In this document: positions 63,485 to 64,000 of the stretch, in pieces
Layout: the number at the start of each line of letters is the position of its first letter
Position numbering within the stretch: the first letter of the stretch is position 1
Source: Pseudoips prasinana
Lineage: Eukaryota; Arthropoda; Insecta; Lepidoptera; Nolidae
NCBI GenBank assembly: GCA_951640165.1
Contig: OX621263.1
Location: 12,778,001 to 12,842,000 of the forward strand
Reading direction: 5' to 3'
DNA: 64,000 bases
Position numbers and translations under genes: made by a program
Notes under the pieces: generated by a model
The model's database searches: none
Seen by the model: the letters and a program-made list of their open reading frames with translations, nothing else
What the model was told of the DNA's origin: nothing

Positions 63485-63520
63485 ACAGGACAGCAATTTG
63501 TGTGATCTAGAAATAGTTGT
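63485..63520 (+). repeat. SINE-B scrap
   Basis: GGACAGCAATTTGTGTGATC TAGAAATAGTTGTTG. Confidence 0.4.
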
Positions 63521-63802
63521 TGCTTTTCCCCCAGGAGTAATCGGTTGTTCAACGTTGGACGTCTTTTGGCATTATCATAATCATTATCATCATGTCATGG
63601 TAATGATGATTTTAGAAAGAAATGATAAGAACTCCAGAACTATGGGTGCTGTGCTATTCAAGACGAAAATAATTTACCGACGGTAAGTTTTCAATGAGCA
63701 ATGTTTCTTATTAGTATACCCAAGAATTAGTTATATATCAGCTAATACTTGGGTGATTCAAAGACAGCCACAAATTAGGTATTTAAATATATTTTTTATA
63801 TT

Positions 63803-63990
63803 AGAAAGAAAGAAAGAAAGAAAAATATATTTATTCCGAAAAACAAGCACAGACATTAATAATATATAGGTACACATAAAGAAGTTCTTAATTGCTATCT
63901 GTGCAAGTCCGAATTGGTCCCATCTCAGCACTAGCTGCGACATTACTGTTGCAGCGCTGGTTTTCTGATGGAACCAGGTAAAAAATAATA
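63803..63990 (+). repeat. Repeat G with GAAA microsatellite
   Basis: AGAAAGAAAGAAAGAAAGAA then TTGGTCCCATCTCAGCACTA GCTGC and a CAGCGCTGGTTTTCTGATGG end; parallels 18806. Confidence 0.5.
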
Positions 63991-64000
63991 ATCGGACAAT

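Overview
The window looks like nuclear DNA from a moth or butterfly. It is AT-rich and has no operons, no long host-like ORFs and no confident host exon. It is crowded with repeat types I recognise from Lepidoptera: RTE LINE tails ending in ATGATG repeats, tRNA-headed and 5S-rRNA-headed SINEs, short Helitrons ending in a GC hairpin plus CTAG, a cecropia-type mariner, R1-like and CR1/Jockey-like LINE 3' ends, one Ty3/gypsy pol scrap and several palindromic MITEs. The order is inferred from family knowledge; the species cannot be named from the sequence alone.

Layout. 0-2 kb: a mariner with an intact transposase, sitting inside a Helitron. 2-9 kb: SINEs, R1-like LINE 3' ends in both orientations, MITEs and an inverted RTE fragment. 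9-20 kb: RTE and SINE fragments, a 173-bp-arm fold-back element, a degenerate array of about 60-bp units, nested SINEs, Helitrons and a 5S-derived SINE. 20-32 kb: the least repeat-dense part, with a diverged tandem duplication at 20.8 kb, long AT-rich stretches and scattered SINEs and Helitrons. 32.8-34.1 kb: a second mariner about 99.6% identical to the first but carrying one nonsense codon. 35-41 kb: a gypsy fragment, SINE-like repeats and a tandem duplication that shows filled and empty Helitron sites side by side. 43.2-44.1 kb: the best-preserved RTE reverse-transcriptase piece. 47-52 kb: SINEs, a triplicated segment with nested LINE and MITE insertions, a second composite Helitron and a three-level nest. 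54.7-57.2 kb: a long rearranged RTE copy with a 224-bp inverted duplication and a SINE inside. 57-64 kb: SINE, LINE and Helitron remnants.

The genes act only as mobile elements. The mariner transposase at 131-1150 is the sole ORF that looks functional; it could act on its own terminal repeats and on those of the broken copy 32.8 kb away. RTE-type LINEs probably moved the SINE-like repeats that share their last ~40 bp, and several tRNA heads are joined to one common SINE tail. Helitrons insert between A and T here and outnumber other DNA elements. Many insertions are nested, so their relative ages can be read.

I found no clear new gene system. The most informative signals are structural: insertion sites documented by paralogous empty copies, short nearly perfect hairpins that replace the expected sequence of known repeats (a template-switch signature), and two candidate host regulatory sites (an X-box palindrome at 19.8 kb and a CpG-rich NRF1-like site at 36.6 kb). 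All family assignments rest on reading and memory, not on searches.
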